A DNA stretch of 64,000 nt from Saccharospirillum sp039982735. Its GTDB lineage: Bacteria > Pseudomonadota > Gammaproteobacteria > Pseudomonadales > Natronospirillaceae. Both the position numbers and the translations under genes were made by a program. A model generated the notes under the pieces. That model was not told the origin of the DNA. It saw only the letters and a list, made by a program, of their open reading frames with translations, and searched no databases. Below are positions 53,442 to 63,800 of the stretch, one piece after another. The stretch spans positions 62,001-126,000 of the forward strand of contig NZ_JBDWXV010000003.1 in NCBI RefSeq assembly GCF_039982735.1. The letters run 5' to 3'. Position 1 is the stretch's first letter, and each line of letters opens with the position of its first letter.

Positions 53442-54346
53442 TATCGGGTCCTGTTACGGGGGTCGAGTACGTCACGCAGACCGTCGCCAAAGAGACAAAA
53501 GCCAAGACTGACAATCACGATGGCAAAACCGGGCATGGTGGCTACCCACCACTGGTCAAGAATAAACGCCCGACCACTGGAAATCATCGCACCCCATTCG
53601 GGCAACGGCGGCTGTGCACCCAGGCCAAGAAACCCCAGGCCGGCGGCGGTCAAAATGATGCCGGCCATATCGAGCGTTACCCGCACGATGGTGGACGACA
53701 AACACAACGGCATGATGTGTCTGAGAATCACCCGGGTATGGCTGGCACCCTGCATTTGAATCGCAGAGATAAACTCTGCATTGCGAAACGTCAGGGTCTC
53801 GGCCCGGGCAATTCGGGCATAGACCGGCCAGGTGGTGATGGCAATGGCGATCACCGCGTTTTCAATGCCAGGCCCCAGAGCAGCGACAAACGCCAGCGCC
53901 AGAATCAGCTTCGGCATCGACAGGAAGACATCGGTCAGCCCCATCAATACGCGGTCAACCCAGCCACCAAAATAGCCGGCGACCGTACCGACCAGCAAAC
54001 CCACCGGCGCCGAAATTACGGCGACTAACAGCACGATCATCAGGGTGATGCGCGCACCGTGGATGATGCGCGAAAGAATGTCGCGACCCAGCTCATCGGT
54101 GCCCATCCAGTGATCGGCAGAGGGTGCCAGAAGGCGGGCACCAAGGTTGCTTTCTATCGGAGAATAAGGTGCCAGTACCGGAGCGAAGGCGGCAACGATG
54201 AGCAGACCAATGATGATCACCAGCCCGACCACCGCCAGCGGATTCCGCAGCAGCGCCCGTACCATCCGATAGGTTTGTCCGGCCCCGGCCTGAAAGCGGG
54301 TTTCCGGGTTTTCATCCACTAACCATGCGTGTGACAGCTGCATCAT
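53441..54346 (-). CDS. dipeptide ABC transporter permease (DppC-like)
   Basis: 301 residues, about six membrane segments, an N-terminal ALLRNPLAVVGLVIIIGLLI helix, a GTDELGRDILSRIIHGAR segment and the EAA loop REAE-like stretch (RAETLTFRNAEFISAIQMQGAS). Its ATG overlaps the DppB stop. Confidence 0.9.
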   Translation of the reverse strand: MMQLSHAWLVDENPETRFQAGAGQTYRMVRALLRNPLAVVGLVIIIGLLIVAAFAPVLAPYSPIESNLGARLLAPSADHWMGTDELGRDILSRIIHGARITLMIVLLVAVISAPVGLLVGTVAGYFGGWVDRVLMGLTDVFLSMPKLILALAFVAALGPGIENAVIAIAITTWPVYARIARAETLTFRNAEFISAIQMQGASHTRVILRHIMPLCLSSTIVRVTLDMAGIILTAAGLGFLGLGAQPPLPEWGAMISSGRAFILDQWWVATMPGFAIVIVSLGFCLFGDGLRDVLDPRNRTR

Positions 54347-55419
54347 CGTGCCCTCGGATCCAGTATGCGATACAACAGGTCGGAGACCTTGTTGACGCCA
54401 ATAAACACAGCGCCAATCACCAGCGTGGCGCCCAGCACCGAGTTCATGTCGGCATTAAGCAGAGCATTGGTCAGGTAGTTGCCAATGCCGGGCCAGGAGA
54501 AAACCGTCTCGATCATCACGGACCCTTCCAGCAACTGGGCGAAGGACAGGCCAATCACCGTTACCAGTTGGATCCGAATCGGGCGAAACGCATGCCGCCA
54601 GATCACAACCCGTTCCGGCGCACCCTTTACCCGCGCGGTAATCACGTATTCCTGACTGAGCTGTTCGAGCATGAATGACCGCGTCATCCGGGCGATGTAG
54701 GCCAGGCTAAAGAAGCCGAGAATCGTGGCGGGCAAAATAATATGAGACCAGGCACTGCGGAACACCGCCCAGTCACCCGAGAGCATGCTGTCGATCAGCA
54801 ACAGGCCGGTTCGGCTCGGTACGATGCCTTCCATAAATATATCGATCCGGCCCGGCCCGCCCACCCAGCGCAGGTTGGCGTAAAACAGGGCCAGGCCCAC
54901 CAGGCCCAGCCAGAAGGCGGGTATGGCGTAGCCCGCCAGGCCAAGCACCCGAATAACCTGATCAATCCAGGAACCCTGACGAGCGGCCGCCAACACCCCG
55001 GCTGGTACACCGACCAGCACGCCAATCAGAATACCCAGCGTGGCCATTTCCAGTGTCGCCGGAAACACTCGCGCCAATTCTTCAGCGACTGGCCGCTGAC
55101 TGGTGACAGCCATGCCCAGATCACCGCTGATTACCGCTCCAACGTACTGCACGAACTGAACGATCAGCGGACTGTCGAGCCCCATCTCAGCCCGAACGGC
55201 GTCGTAGACATCCTGCGGGGCACGGTCGCCCACCACGGCTAGAACCGGGTCGATGGGTACCACTCGGCCGATTACGAAGGTAATGGCCAGCAGGCCCAGA
55301 AAGGTCATCGCGATGGTAGCCGCAAAGCCGCCCAGCGAAACCAGCCAGCGCAGTGACTGCTGACGCCGCCTTTTCCAGGGGTCGTCAGCGGCTGGGTTTG
55401 TCAGCACAAGGCTTTTCAT
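54343..55419 (-). CDS. dipeptide ABC transporter permease (DppB-like)
   Basis: About 358 residues with six membrane segments, VVGDRAPQDVYDAVRAEMG near the start and a C-terminal VMIETVFSWPGIGNYLTNALL typical of DppB. The ATG at 55419 has an AAGGA site 12 bases off; a TTG at 55428 is an alternative start. First gene of the leftward operon, divergent from the XRE-cupin regulator. Confidence 0.88.
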   Translation of the reverse strand: MKSLVLTNPAADDPWKRRRQQSLRWLVSLGGFAATIAMTFLGLLAITFVIGRVVPIDPVLAVVGDRAPQDVYDAVRAEMGLDSPLIVQFVQYVGAVISGDLGMAVTSQRPVAEELARVFPATLEMATLGILIGVLVGVPAGVLAAARQGSWIDQVIRVLGLAGYAIPAFWLGLVGLALFYANLRWVGGPGRIDIFMEGIVPSRTGLLLIDSMLSGDWAVFRSAWSHIILPATILGFFSLAYIARMTRSFMLEQLSQEYVITARVKGAPERVVIWRHAFRPIRIQLVTVIGLSFAQLLEGSVMIETVFSWPGIGNYLTNALLNADMNSVLGATLVIGAVFIGVNKVSDLLYRILDPRAR

Positions 55420-55456
55420 GGAAGACAAAATCCTTTGTTGTTGTAAAAAACATTTT

Positions 55457-55488
55457 TTGACTTAACTAAATTTTTTTACTAGTGTCAA
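55457..55488. promoter_or_regulatory. AT-rich inverted repeat between dpp operon and its regulator
   Basis: TTGAC (55457-55461) and GTCAA (55484-55488) bound an AT-rich region that can read as -35 elements on both strands. A plausible operator for the XRE-cupin protein. Low complexity makes this weak. Confidence 0.35.
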
Positions 55489-55515
55489 ATAACTTTCATA
55501 AAAACAGGTAGCCCG

Positions 55516-56124
55516 ATGAACGACCCGAAACCGGCTCAAGTCCTCGAAAAACCGCCCCTCAGCGGCCAACGCATTCGCGATTTGCGACGCCGGGCCGGGC
55601 TCACGCTTCAGGCGCTGAGTGATCAGGCTGGGATTTCAGTGGGATTTCTCAGCCAGGTGGAACGTGACAAGGGCACACCTTCGCTTGGGACGCTGGCTCA
55701 ATTGGCATCAGCACTGGGCGTTAGCATTGAATACTTCATCGCCACACCGCGCGCCAATGACAGCATTACACGGGGACAAGAGCGGGAACGGTTTGCCATT
55801 GCCGATTCCTCGCTACAGTACGAACGCCTGTCGACAGACCTGCCAGGGGGCACCCTGACGTCGCTCATGATTCACATTCCGGTCGGATACAGCTCCGAAC
55901 TCACCAAGCACGCCGGGGAAGAACTGATCGTTCTTCTGGAAGGCACTGTCCGACAGACATTGGGTGACAGCGCCTTTGTTCTGAATGCCGGGGACACCCT
56001 GCATTTTATGGGTGATACCCCACACAGTTTCGCCAATATTGGAGACGTACCGGTCCGTATGGTCTGGACCGGCACCTCACCCCGACTGATTGGCCAAAAA
56101 AGAACCCCGCTCGCTCGGGGCTAA
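55516..56124 (+). CDS. XRE-family regulator with cupin sensor domain
   Basis: 202 residues. The N-terminal helix-turn-helix (IRDLRRRAGLTLQALSDQAGISVGFLSQVERDKGTPS) is followed by a C-terminal cupin (KHAGEELIVLLEGTVRQTLG, DTLHFMGDTPHSFANIGD). Such proteins control amino-acid, polyamine or peptide catabolism. It sits between the permease operon and the binding-protein gene. A CCCCG/CGGGG hairpin lies at its end (56106-56121). Confidence 0.88.
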   Translation: MNDPKPAQVLEKPPLSGQRIRDLRRRAGLTLQALSDQAGISVGFLSQVERDKGTPSLGTLAQLASALGVSIEYFIATPRANDSITRGQERERFAIADSSLQYERLSTDLPGGTLTSLMIHIPVGYSSELTKHAGEELIVLLEGTVRQTLGDSAFVLNAGDTLHFMGDTPHSFANIGDVPVRMVWTGTSPRLIGQKRTPLARG

Positions 56125-56161
56125 ACGATAAAAACGGTAAACACTCTGGAGAGCTATAACT

Positions 56162-57748
56162 ATGGTTAACCGCTTTAAAACCGTCGCAGCTGCTGCGCTG
56201 CTGACGCTGACTGGTGCGTATGCATCGGCGGCCACGCCCGATAATGCGTTGGTCGTCGCACAGAACATCGATGACATCGTCAGCATTGATCCGGCTCAGG
56301 CCTATGAATTTTCATCCGGTGAGTTTGTCGCCAACGTCTACGACCAGCTGGTGCAATACGACGCTGAAGACACCACCACCCTGGTCGCCGGCCTGGCTTC
56401 TGATTGGGAAATCGATGCAGCCGATCAGGAAATTGTGTTCACCTTGCGTGATGGCGTGACCTTTCATTCCGGCAATCCACTGCGCACCGACGACGTGCTC
56501 TACTCGTTCGAGCGGGTTATCAAACTGAACAAGGCCCCGGCCTTCATCCTGACCCAGCTCGGCTGGACACCCGACAACGTGCTGGACATGGTCACTGCTG
56601 ATGGCAACCAAGTGACGGTGCGTTATGAAGGCGAGTTTGCGCCTTCGTTCGTAATGAACGTGCTGGCGTCTCGCCCGGCATCCATCGTCGATGCAGAGAC
56701 CGTCAAGGCCCAGGCCGTTGATGGCGACATGGGCAACAGCTGGCTGAACCGGAACTCCGCCGGCACCGGTCCCTTCAAGCTGCGCACCTACCGCCCCGCC
56801 GAGCTGCTGATTATGGATGCAAACCCGGATTACTTTGCCGGCGCGCCGGAAATGGATTCGGTGATCATTCGTCACGTCGCAGAAGCCGCCACCCAGCGGC
56901 TGCTACTGACCTCCGGCGATGTCGACATCGCCATGAACCTGACGCCAGACCAGGTCAGCGGCCTGGCCGGCAACGACGAGGTTCGGGTTGAAACCTTTCC
57001 GCAAGCCGCCGTGCACTTCCTGTCGTTTAACCAGATGAACGATACACTGACGTCTGAAGCCTTGTGGGAAGCGGCCCGTTACCTGGTCGACTACAACGGC
57101 ATGGCCGACTCCTTCCTGAACGGTCAGATGCGCGTTCACCAGGCCTTCTGGCCCGCTGGCTTCCCCGGTGCGGTCACTGAGACGCCCTTCAACTACGATC
57201 CGGAACGGGCTCGGAGCATTCTTGAGGACGCCGGTTTTGACTTGCCGATGACGATGACGCTGGATGTCATCAACTCGGCGCCGTTTACCGATATGGCTCA
57301 GGCACTGCAAGCTACCTTCGCGCCCATAGGCCTGAACTTTGACATTCTGCCCGGCACCGGTGCCCAGGTGATCACCAAATACCGCGCCCGCACCCATGAA
57401 GCCATGCTGCTTTACTGGGGCCCGGATTTCATGGACCCGCACTCGAATGCCAAGGCGTTTTCCTACAACAGCGACAATTCAGACGACAACTACCAGAGCA
57501 CCACAACCTGGCGCAACGGCTGGCAGCCATCTGATGCGATGAATGAAATGACCATGGCGGCACTCAGTGAACAGGACGCGGACCAGCGCCTGGCCATGTA
57601 TGAAGAATTGCAACGGGGTGTACAAGAGTCATCACCCATTGTGATCATGTTCCAGGCAACCAAACAGGTCGCCATGGCGAACCAGGTGCAGGGCTTTGTT
57701 AACGGTGCCATTTCCGACTATGTGTTCTACCGTCTGGTCACCAAGTAA
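56162..57748 (+). CDS. dipeptide/oligopeptide-binding protein (DppA/OppA-like, SBP_bac_5)
   Basis: 528 residues with a signal peptide (TVAAAALLTLTGAYASAA), VAQNIDDIVSIDPAQAYEF, LRDGVTFHSGNPLRTDDVLYSFERV and an aromatic-rich C-lobe (LYWGPDFMDPHSNA). It serves the permease and ATPases encoded leftward at 51887-55419, with the regulator between. A T-rich terminator follows. Confidence 0.9.
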   Translation: MVNRFKTVAAAALLTLTGAYASAATPDNALVVAQNIDDIVSIDPAQAYEFSSGEFVANVYDQLVQYDAEDTTTLVAGLASDWEIDAADQEIVFTLRDGVTFHSGNPLRTDDVLYSFERVIKLNKAPAFILTQLGWTPDNVLDMVTADGNQVTVRYEGEFAPSFVMNVLASRPASIVDAETVKAQAVDGDMGNSWLNRNSAGTGPFKLRTYRPAELLIMDANPDYFAGAPEMDSVIIRHVAEAATQRLLLTSGDVDIAMNLTPDQVSGLAGNDEVRVETFPQAAVHFLSFNQMNDTLTSEALWEAARYLVDYNGMADSFLNGQMRVHQAFWPAGFPGAVTETPFNYDPERARSILEDAGFDLPMTMTLDVINSAPFTDMAQALQATFAPIGLNFDILPGTGAQVITKYRARTHEAMLLYWGPDFMDPHSNAKAFSYNSDNSDDNYQSTTTWRNGWQPSDAMNEMTMAALSEQDADQRLAMYEELQRGVQESSPIVIMFQATKQVAMANQVQGFVNGAISDYVFYRLVTK

Positions 57749-57788
57749 CACGGCATGACGAACGCATTACCTTCATAATGTACGACTT

Positions 57789-57814
57789 GGGGCGCTCTGC
57801 GCCCCCTTTTTTTT
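57789..57814 (+). terminator. intrinsic terminator after the peptide-binding protein gene
   Basis: GGGGCGC (57789-57795) and GCGCCCC (57799-57805) form a 7-bp GC stem followed by eight T (57807-57814), a textbook Rho-independent terminator. Confidence 0.85.
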
Positions 57815-57849
57815 GACCGAATTTTTTCTCTAATAATGCTGGATACGCA

Positions 57850-58305
57850 ATGACACTCGATTCATCCGCTCCAATTTATAAGGCACTGCATCAGGAAGCG
57901 AAAACCATCGCAGGCGCCAAACTGTTTACCATCATGGTGTTGGACAACGACGCTGGGCTAGCGCACAGAGCTTACACCTCTCATCCAACCGACTATCCGG
58001 CAACCGGCTCCAAGCCAATGCGACAGGACCGTTGGAGTGCCCAGGTCATCGACGCCAAGCAGTCGTTTGTTGCCAACTCAACCGACGGTTTTTCCGATGT
58101 GTTTTCCGACCACCCGCTGATTAATCAACTCGGTTGCGAGTCCGTACTGAACGTTCCGGTCATTGAACAGAACAGGGTTGTCGGTACCGTGAACTTTCTG
58201 GATGGCAAAAACCATTTCACACCAGAACGCGTTACCGCCCTCGAGAATCTGGTCAACGCTCATCATCAGTCGCTGGTTACCGCGCTGGCAAAGGAACTGG
58301 GCTGA
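57850..58305 (+). CDS. stand-alone GAF-domain protein
   Basis: A 151-residue protein that is entirely one GAF domain (AKLFTIMVLDNDAGLAHRAY, FSDHPLINQLGCESVLNVPVIEQNRVVGTVNFLDGKNHFTPE). It lacks the cysteine set expected of a free-methionine-sulfoxide reductase; only one Cys (in LGCES) is seen. It comes after the terminator of the peptide-binding gene. The ligand and role are unknown. Confidence 0.75.
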   Translation: MTLDSSAPIYKALHQEAKTIAGAKLFTIMVLDNDAGLAHRAYTSHPTDYPATGSKPMRQDRWSAQVIDAKQSFVANSTDGFSDVFSDHPLINQLGCESVLNVPVIEQNRVVGTVNFLDGKNHFTPERVTALENLVNAHHQSLVTALAKELG

Positions 58306-58329
58306 GGCCTGGCGACGCTAAAATGTAAC

Positions 58330-58345
58330 GGGGCAACTGCCCCGC
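58330..58345. terminator. hairpin between convergent genes
   Basis: CGGGGCA (58330-58336) and TGCCCCG (58339-58345) form a compact stem between the GAF and ATPase stops, likely a shared terminator. Confidence 0.5.
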
Positions 58346-61045
58346 TTACCCCTTCCTTTTTTCCCACCGTTTTAAAAACTCAATGGCTATAAAGCTCGGG
58401 AAAAAACACGCCAGAATATAGGGCCACCATGCCAGCGGAAAAGGCGCCGTGCGAAACAGCTCGTTGGCAGCCGGTATCGCCGTTGGTATCAGCCGAATCC
58501 CTATGCTGATGGCAATGCCGCCCAGCAGCCAGGGGTTGCTGAAGGGGCTGAAGCTGAAGGCCGACTGTTTCAGCGACCGGGCAGACACCACATAGCCGAT
58601 ATGCGCCAGCAAGATACCCCAGAATGCGGCGGTCTGCGCCTGGGTCAGCAGTAACGCATCGACCCGTTGACCACCCACCACCGCTGGTGCCCCAAAATAG
58701 TAATAGAGCGCAAAGCCCGGTAGCGAAATGGCCAGCCCCATAATCAGCAATCGCTGAACAAACCGTGCATTGATGATGCCCTCGTCTGCCGCCCTGGGGG
58801 GTGCCTTGAGCAAGTCGCGCTCCTTGCGTTCCATCACAAGAGGCATGGTGAGCAGCACCGAATCGAGCAGGTTGATCCAGAGTATTTGCACCGGCTCCAG
58901 AACAAACCGTACGCCAAACAGTGGCACCTGAGCGGCAAGTAGCACTGCTCCCAGAATCAGAAACGCCTGGGCGGCGTTGGTGGGCAGGGTATATAAAATG
59001 GCCTTCTGTACATTGTTCCAGGCGTGTCGGCCTTCCTCGACCGCCGCGACGATGGTGGCAAAGTTATCATCCTGCAGCACCATATCGGCGGCTTCCCGGG
59101 CGACCTCGGTGCCACTGCGGCCCATGGCGATGCCAATATCGGCGGCTTTCAGGGCGGGTGCATCATTAACGCCGTCGCCCGTCATCGCGACCACGTGCCT
59201 GTTAGCCTGCAGCGCCTGAGCTATGGCCTTCTTGTGCTCCGGCGCCACCCGGGCAAATACCGACACCGTTTCAACCAGGGTGCGCAGGTCGGCTTCGTTC
59301 ATGCCGGTCAGTTCAGCGCCAGTGACGGCCCTGCTAGCTTCAATGCCCAACAGATGCGCCACCGCCCGGGCGGTATCCGGGTGGTCACCGGTAATCATCA
59401 TGGTCCGGATGCCCGCCTCCTTGCAGATTGCCACGGCGTCTTTCGCTGCGGCCCTGGGCGGGTCGATCATGCCCTGAAGGCCGACAAACACCAGACCGGA
59501 CAGGTCTTCATGGCGCAGGTCGGCGTGATCTAAAGACACCGATTTCATGGCAAACCCAAGGGTACGCAGTGCGTTGCTGGCGAAGGCGGTGGCCTGACCG
59601 GCAACACGGGCGCTGTCGAGACTGGTCGGCTGACCCTGTGCATCTAGGGATTGATCGCACATACCCAGCACCACTTCCGGGGCTCCTTTCACCCACACCT
59701 GACGACCCTGGTCGGTATCTACCAGCACCGCCATGTATTTGGTGCTGGAGTCGAATGGAATTTCCTCCACCCGACGGATCTGCTCGAGGCGGACACCCCC
59801 CTTGTGACCGGACTGACGCAAGGCAATCTCCGTCGGATCACCCGTACCACCGTCGCCGGACAGGTGGGCGTTATTGCAGTAGCTACCGGCCGTCAGCAAC
59901 GTCGACAAGGCAGGATGACCCGTTACATCGACGGGCGCTTCAAGGCTGAACTCGCCCTCGAGTGGCGTCGCGCCGGTGCTGACGTCATACACCCGGTCAC
60001 CGGCGTATACCCGGGTCACCGTCATTCGGTTTTCGGTTAGTGTGCCGGTTTTGTCGGAACAGATGACCGTGGTTGCACCCAGCGTTTCAGCGGCGGGTAA
60101 ATGGCGAATCAGTGCCTTACGCCGGGCCATCACCACGCCCGAGAGTGCAAGAATGGAGGTCATCAGCGCGGGCAGCATTTCAGGAATAGAAGCCACCACC
60201 AGCGAGACCGCCCCTAGAAAACCGTAGCTGATGCTGAACCCGAGATAAAGGGTATAGAAGAAGCTGACCGTACCCACCGCCAATATGGCGATGATCAGAC
60301 TGCGAACAAACTCATTCAGCTTGCGTTGCATCGGGGTGATTTTGACCTGGGCGGACTTCACCATACCCGCGATCTGGCCAAAAACGGTCTGATGGCCGGT
60401 GGCAATCACCACCGCTGTGGCGGTTCCCTGGCTGACGTACGTGCCGGAAAAGCCGGTATTACGCTGATCGCCGGGTACCAGATCCTGGCCCGCCAAAGCA
60501 CCGGTTATTTTCTGCACTGGTACGGATTCGCCGGTTAGCGACGACTCATCGACATGCAGATTACTGACACGAACAAAACGAACATCTGCCGGGATTTTAT
60601 CGCCGGCTTCAAGAGCTACCAGATCCCCCGGTACCAGTTCTCGGGCGGGCAAGCGGTGCTCGGTGCCGGCTCGAATGATCAGGCACTCCTGTACCAGCAG
60701 GGTGCGCAATGCATCGAGGGCCCCTTCGGCTTTGCCCTCCTGAACAAACCCGAGCAAGGCGTTTAGCACCACCACACCGATAATCACCAGGGTGTCTGGC
60801 AACATGTGCTCACCCAGTAACGTCAGGGTGGTCGTTATGCCCGCGGTCACCAGCAGAATAATTACCATCGGGTCGTAAAACTGCGCCAGCAACCGGCGCC
60901 AGGCAGGTGTTTTCCGAAAGGTGATTTCGTTGGCACCAAAGCGCGCGAGGCGCTCTGCCGCCTCTGCTGCGCTCAGCCCTTCGGCGCTGGTTTCCAGGTG
61001 CGCAAAGACGGTATCCAGATCCTGTGAGTAGTCGACGGCCTTCAT
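58346..61045 (-). CDS. P2-type cation-transporting ATPase
   Basis: 899 residues with a cation-ATPase N-domain, the VDESSLTGES actuator motif, a helix-4 motif ASIPEMLPAL, the phosphorylated Asp in CSDKTGTLT, the KGAPE nucleotide site, TGDGVNDAPALKAADIGIAMG and a six-helix C-terminal domain. The sequence fits the Ca2+/Mg2+-type P2 group of bacteria. The exact ion is not determinable. Confidence 0.88.
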   Translation of the reverse strand: MKAVDYSQDLDTVFAHLETSAEGLSAAEAAERLARFGANEITFRKTPAWRRLLAQFYDPMVIILLVTAGITTTLTLLGEHMLPDTLVIIGVVVLNALLGFVQEGKAEGALDALRTLLVQECLIIRAGTEHRLPARELVPGDLVALEAGDKIPADVRFVRVSNLHVDESSLTGESVPVQKITGALAGQDLVPGDQRNTGFSGTYVSQGTATAVVIATGHQTVFGQIAGMVKSAQVKITPMQRKLNEFVRSLIIAILAVGTVSFFYTLYLGFSISYGFLGAVSLVVASIPEMLPALMTSILALSGVVMARRKALIRHLPAAETLGATTVICSDKTGTLTENRMTVTRVYAGDRVYDVSTGATPLEGEFSLEAPVDVTGHPALSTLLTAGSYCNNAHLSGDGGTGDPTEIALRQSGHKGGVRLEQIRRVEEIPFDSSTKYMAVLVDTDQGRQVWVKGAPEVVLGMCDQSLDAQGQPTSLDSARVAGQATAFASNALRTLGFAMKSVSLDHADLRHEDLSGLVFVGLQGMIDPPRAAAKDAVAICKEAGIRTMMITGDHPDTARAVAHLLGIEASRAVTGAELTGMNEADLRTLVETVSVFARVAPEHKKAIAQALQANRHVVAMTGDGVNDAPALKAADIGIAMGRSGTEVAREAADMVLQDDNFATIVAAVEEGRHAWNNVQKAILYTLPTNAAQAFLILGAVLLAAQVPLFGVRFVLEPVQILWINLLDSVLLTMPLVMERKERDLLKAPPRAADEGIINARFVQRLLIMGLAISLPGFALYYYFGAPAVVGGQRVDALLLTQAQTAAFWGILLAHIGYVVSARSLKQSAFSFSPFSNPWLLGGIAISIGIRLIPTAIPAANELFRTAPFPLAWWPYILACFFPSFIAIEFLKRWEKRKG

Positions 61046-61232
61046 GGCGGAATCCTGCTTGGGCGGTGTAACATGGGTTAACCGGTTTCAGTATCCCGGG
61101 ATCGACAGCCGGTTGCAAAGCCCGTTCTCAGGCCCATCGTACACCCATTCAGACAGCAGCGTTCCAGCGAGGTCTGCCTTTCTGCGATATAGTGCTGCAA
61201 CGCTTACGCTCACCGACAAGGACCGACTTTTA

Positions 61233-62432
61233 ATGGCTCTAAACCCTGCTTTTCTGATCCTGATTCTGACGCTCCTGCTGGGTTTGCAGCCGTTCACGAC
61301 CGACCTTTACCTGCCTGCCCTGCCGTACATCACCGAGTCGTTCGATACCACGATCGCCCATGCCCAGTTAACCCTGTCGGTTATGCTGCTCGCTTTCGGC
61401 GGGTCCCAACTGATTTGGGGGCCAGTGTCCGACCGGTATGGCCGCAGGCCTGTCTTGATGGCAGGCCTGGGCTTATACGCCTTATCGGCCATAGGCGCGG
61501 CACTGGCACCGGCCATGGAGTGGCTGATTGGCTGGCGCCTGATTCAGGGCATTGCTTTGGGCGCGGCAGTGATGTGTGCCCGGGCCCTGGTGCGCGATTT
61601 GTTTGACGACCCGGTACAGTCGGCGCACGCGCTCAGCCGGGGCTTATCCGGCCTTGGCGTTCTGGCCTGTATTTCCGCACCGCTCGGTGCCCTGTTAACC
61701 GCCTATCTCGGCTGGCAGTTTACCTTTGTGTTTCTGGCGGTATTCAGCTTTGCGGTTTTGCTGCTAATTGCTTTTCGCCTTGACGAGACACTGCGCGAGC
61801 CACGCACCCAGTCGTTGCGACCGAGCCGCCTGGTGCGCACCTGGGCCGGCATTCTCACCCACCACACGTTCTGGTCTTACGCGCTGCTTCAGACCGCCAC
61901 TTACGGGGGCCTTTATGTATTCCTTGCGTCGTCTTCGTTTGTGTTTATGGACTACCTGAGCCTGTCGGCAACGCATTACGGCATCATCATGTTTTCGATG
62001 TCTGCGTCTTACATCAGCGGCACATTACTGTGCCGTCGTCTGCTGCTGCGCGTCAGCATTCAGCGAACGGTTGTGGTCGGTGGTGTGTTTGCACTGACGG
62101 GCAGTTCGGCGATGATTCTGCTGGTTGTACTGGGCTTTACCTCACTCTGGGCGTTGCTGCTGCCGTTTTACGTCTTCATGATTGGGCACGGCATAAACCA
62201 GCCCTGTGCACAAAGCGGCGTTATGGGGCCTTTCCCTCAGGCCGCCGGGGCAGCATCGGCACTCAGCAGCCTGGTGATGGTGATCGGCTCGTTTCTGATC
62301 GGGCTCTGGCTGGGCCAGGCCATGGATGGGTCACCGCTGCCGATGGCGCTGGGCATCTGGTTTTGCGGCATTGCGGTGGCCATCTTTGGCTGGGGCTTTG
62401 CCGCCCGGATTCGAATGGCCGCTACAGCGTAA
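61233..62432 (+). CDS. MFS drug-resistance transporter, Bcr/CflA type
   Basis: About 399 residues with 12 membrane segments, the Bcr/CflA start TTDLYLPALPYITESFD, WGPVSDRYGRRPVLMAGL (motif A) and a central REPRTQSLRPSR loop. The frame opens at 61044 but overlaps the divergent ATPase start; ATG 61233 gives the usual length. Exports small amphiphilic compounds. Confidence 0.85.
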   Translation: MALNPAFLILILTLLLGLQPFTTDLYLPALPYITESFDTTIAHAQLTLSVMLLAFGGSQLIWGPVSDRYGRRPVLMAGLGLYALSAIGAALAPAMEWLIGWRLIQGIALGAAVMCARALVRDLFDDPVQSAHALSRGLSGLGVLACISAPLGALLTAYLGWQFTFVFLAVFSFAVLLLIAFRLDETLREPRTQSLRPSRLVRTWAGILTHHTFWSYALLQTATYGGLYVFLASSSFVFMDYLSLSATHYGIIMFSMSASYISGTLLCRRLLLRVSIQRTVVVGGVFALTGSSAMILLVVLGFTSLWALLLPFYVFMIGHGINQPCAQSGVMGPFPQAAGAASALSSLVMVIGSFLIGLWLGQAMDGSPLPMALGIWFCGIAVAIFGWGFAARIRMAATA

Positions 62433-62444
62433 TCAGGTTTCAAT

Positions 62445-63677
62445 CTAGTTCACCTGCCCTCCTTCGGTTCTGATCCGTATTTCCCGGGTCAGGGTTTTAT
62501 GCACCGGGCAGCGATCGGCGATTTCCAGAAAACGTTGCTGTTCGGCCTCGGTCAGGTTGCCCTGGTAGCTTATGTGGCGCTCCAGTTGTTCGATCTGTCC
62601 GTTCTTCGACTCGCACTCCTGGCAGTCTTCGGCGTGAATCCTCGAATGCCGCAGCCGCACCCGAATGTCGCTGACAGCCAACGATTTGTGATTGGCGTAC
62701 ATGCGCAAGGTCATTGAGGTGCAGGCGCCAAGCGACATCAGCAACAGATCATAGGGGGTTGGGCCCTGGTCGGTGCCGCCATTGCTTTCAGGCTCATCGG
62801 CCAGTACTTCATGTCGTGTTGTGTACAGGCCTCGCAAAAAGCGGGCGTCCTGTTCGGTTACGATGACCTCGTCTTCTGCGACCTTCGGCCGATCTGTCGG
62901 AGTGGCTTCATCGCCAAATTCCAGGTACCGGCTGGCCCAGGCCGCCAGTGTCGCCGCCACATAGTCAGCGTCTGCGCGCTTTGACAACAGGTGATCGGCG
63001 TTGTCGAGTGACACAAAACTCTTTGGATGCATGGCCGCCTGATAAAGTTCGGCGGCTTCACTGACGGGCACTACGGCATCGACCGGTGAATGGAAAATCA
63101 GCAAGGGTTTGCGCAAGGTGGCAACCAGGTTGCGTGACGACCAGTCCTCCAGGTCTTCCAGTAATTGCGACCTGATGTTGAAGTGGCGACCGCCAATATC
63201 CACCTCGGCCTGGCCATCCCGGGTAATGTCGCAGTGCTGGTCGGCAAATAAATGCTGAACGTGCGAAGGCGTAGAAGGGGCGGCAATGGTCACCACTGCT
63301 TCTACCGATTCAAGCCGGGAGGCCGCGACCAGTGCAGCCGCGCCACCCAGGCTATGGCCAATCAGCAATTTGGGGGCCTGGTAGTGTTCAGTCAGAAACT
63401 CAGCGGCATCAAGCAGATCTTCAACATTGGAACTGAAATTGGTGTTGCCGAAATCGCCGTCGCTGCCACCCAGGCCGGTAAAGTCGAAGCGAAATACGGC
63501 GATGCCCTGCTCGGCCAACGCACTGGCAATGCGAGTCGCGGCGACCACGTCCTTGCCGCAGGTGAAACAATGGGCGAACAGGGCCATCACCCGAACAGGG
63601 CCGGCATCCGGTTGTTCCAGTGCACCGGTCAGGGTATGCCCCTCCCGGTTGGTAAACTCGATTTTACGGCGTGTCAT
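62445..63677 (-). CDS. bifunctional alpha/beta hydrolase-OsmC protein
   Basis: About 410 residues. The N-terminal alpha/beta hydrolase has GHSLGG as nucleophile, a HSPVDAVVPV acid region and a LDNADHLL His. The C-terminal OsmC domain has TPYDLLLMSLGACTSMTLRMYA and ADRCPVHKTL with its peroxidatic Cys pair. A GGGAG site supports ATG 63677. This known fusion detoxifies peroxides; the hydrolase role is unclear. Confidence 0.88.
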   Translation of the reverse strand: MTRRKIEFTNREGHTLTGALEQPDAGPVRVMALFAHCFTCGKDVVAATRIASALAEQGIAVFRFDFTGLGGSDGDFGNTNFSSNVEDLLDAAEFLTEHYQAPKLLIGHSLGGAAALVAASRLESVEAVVTIAAPSTPSHVQHLFADQHCDITRDGQAEVDIGGRHFNIRSQLLEDLEDWSSRNLVATLRKPLLIFHSPVDAVVPVSEAAELYQAAMHPKSFVSLDNADHLLSKRADADYVAATLAAWASRYLEFGDEATPTDRPKVAEDEVIVTEQDARFLRGLYTTRHEVLADEPESNGGTDQGPTPYDLLLMSLGACTSMTLRMYANHKSLAVSDIRVRLRHSRIHAEDCQECESKNGQIEQLERHISYQGNLTEAEQQRFLEIADRCPVHKTLTREIRIRTEGGQVN

Positions 63678-63800
63678 GGTGGCTCCCGGAAACAGATAAC
63701 AGACCAGCACACTAGCACATTCGCCAGGGCCTAAGGGAAACCGCCCTCAACCGACCATCCTCTGGTAGGCTACTCCAAAATCTCTAACTGAGGACAATCG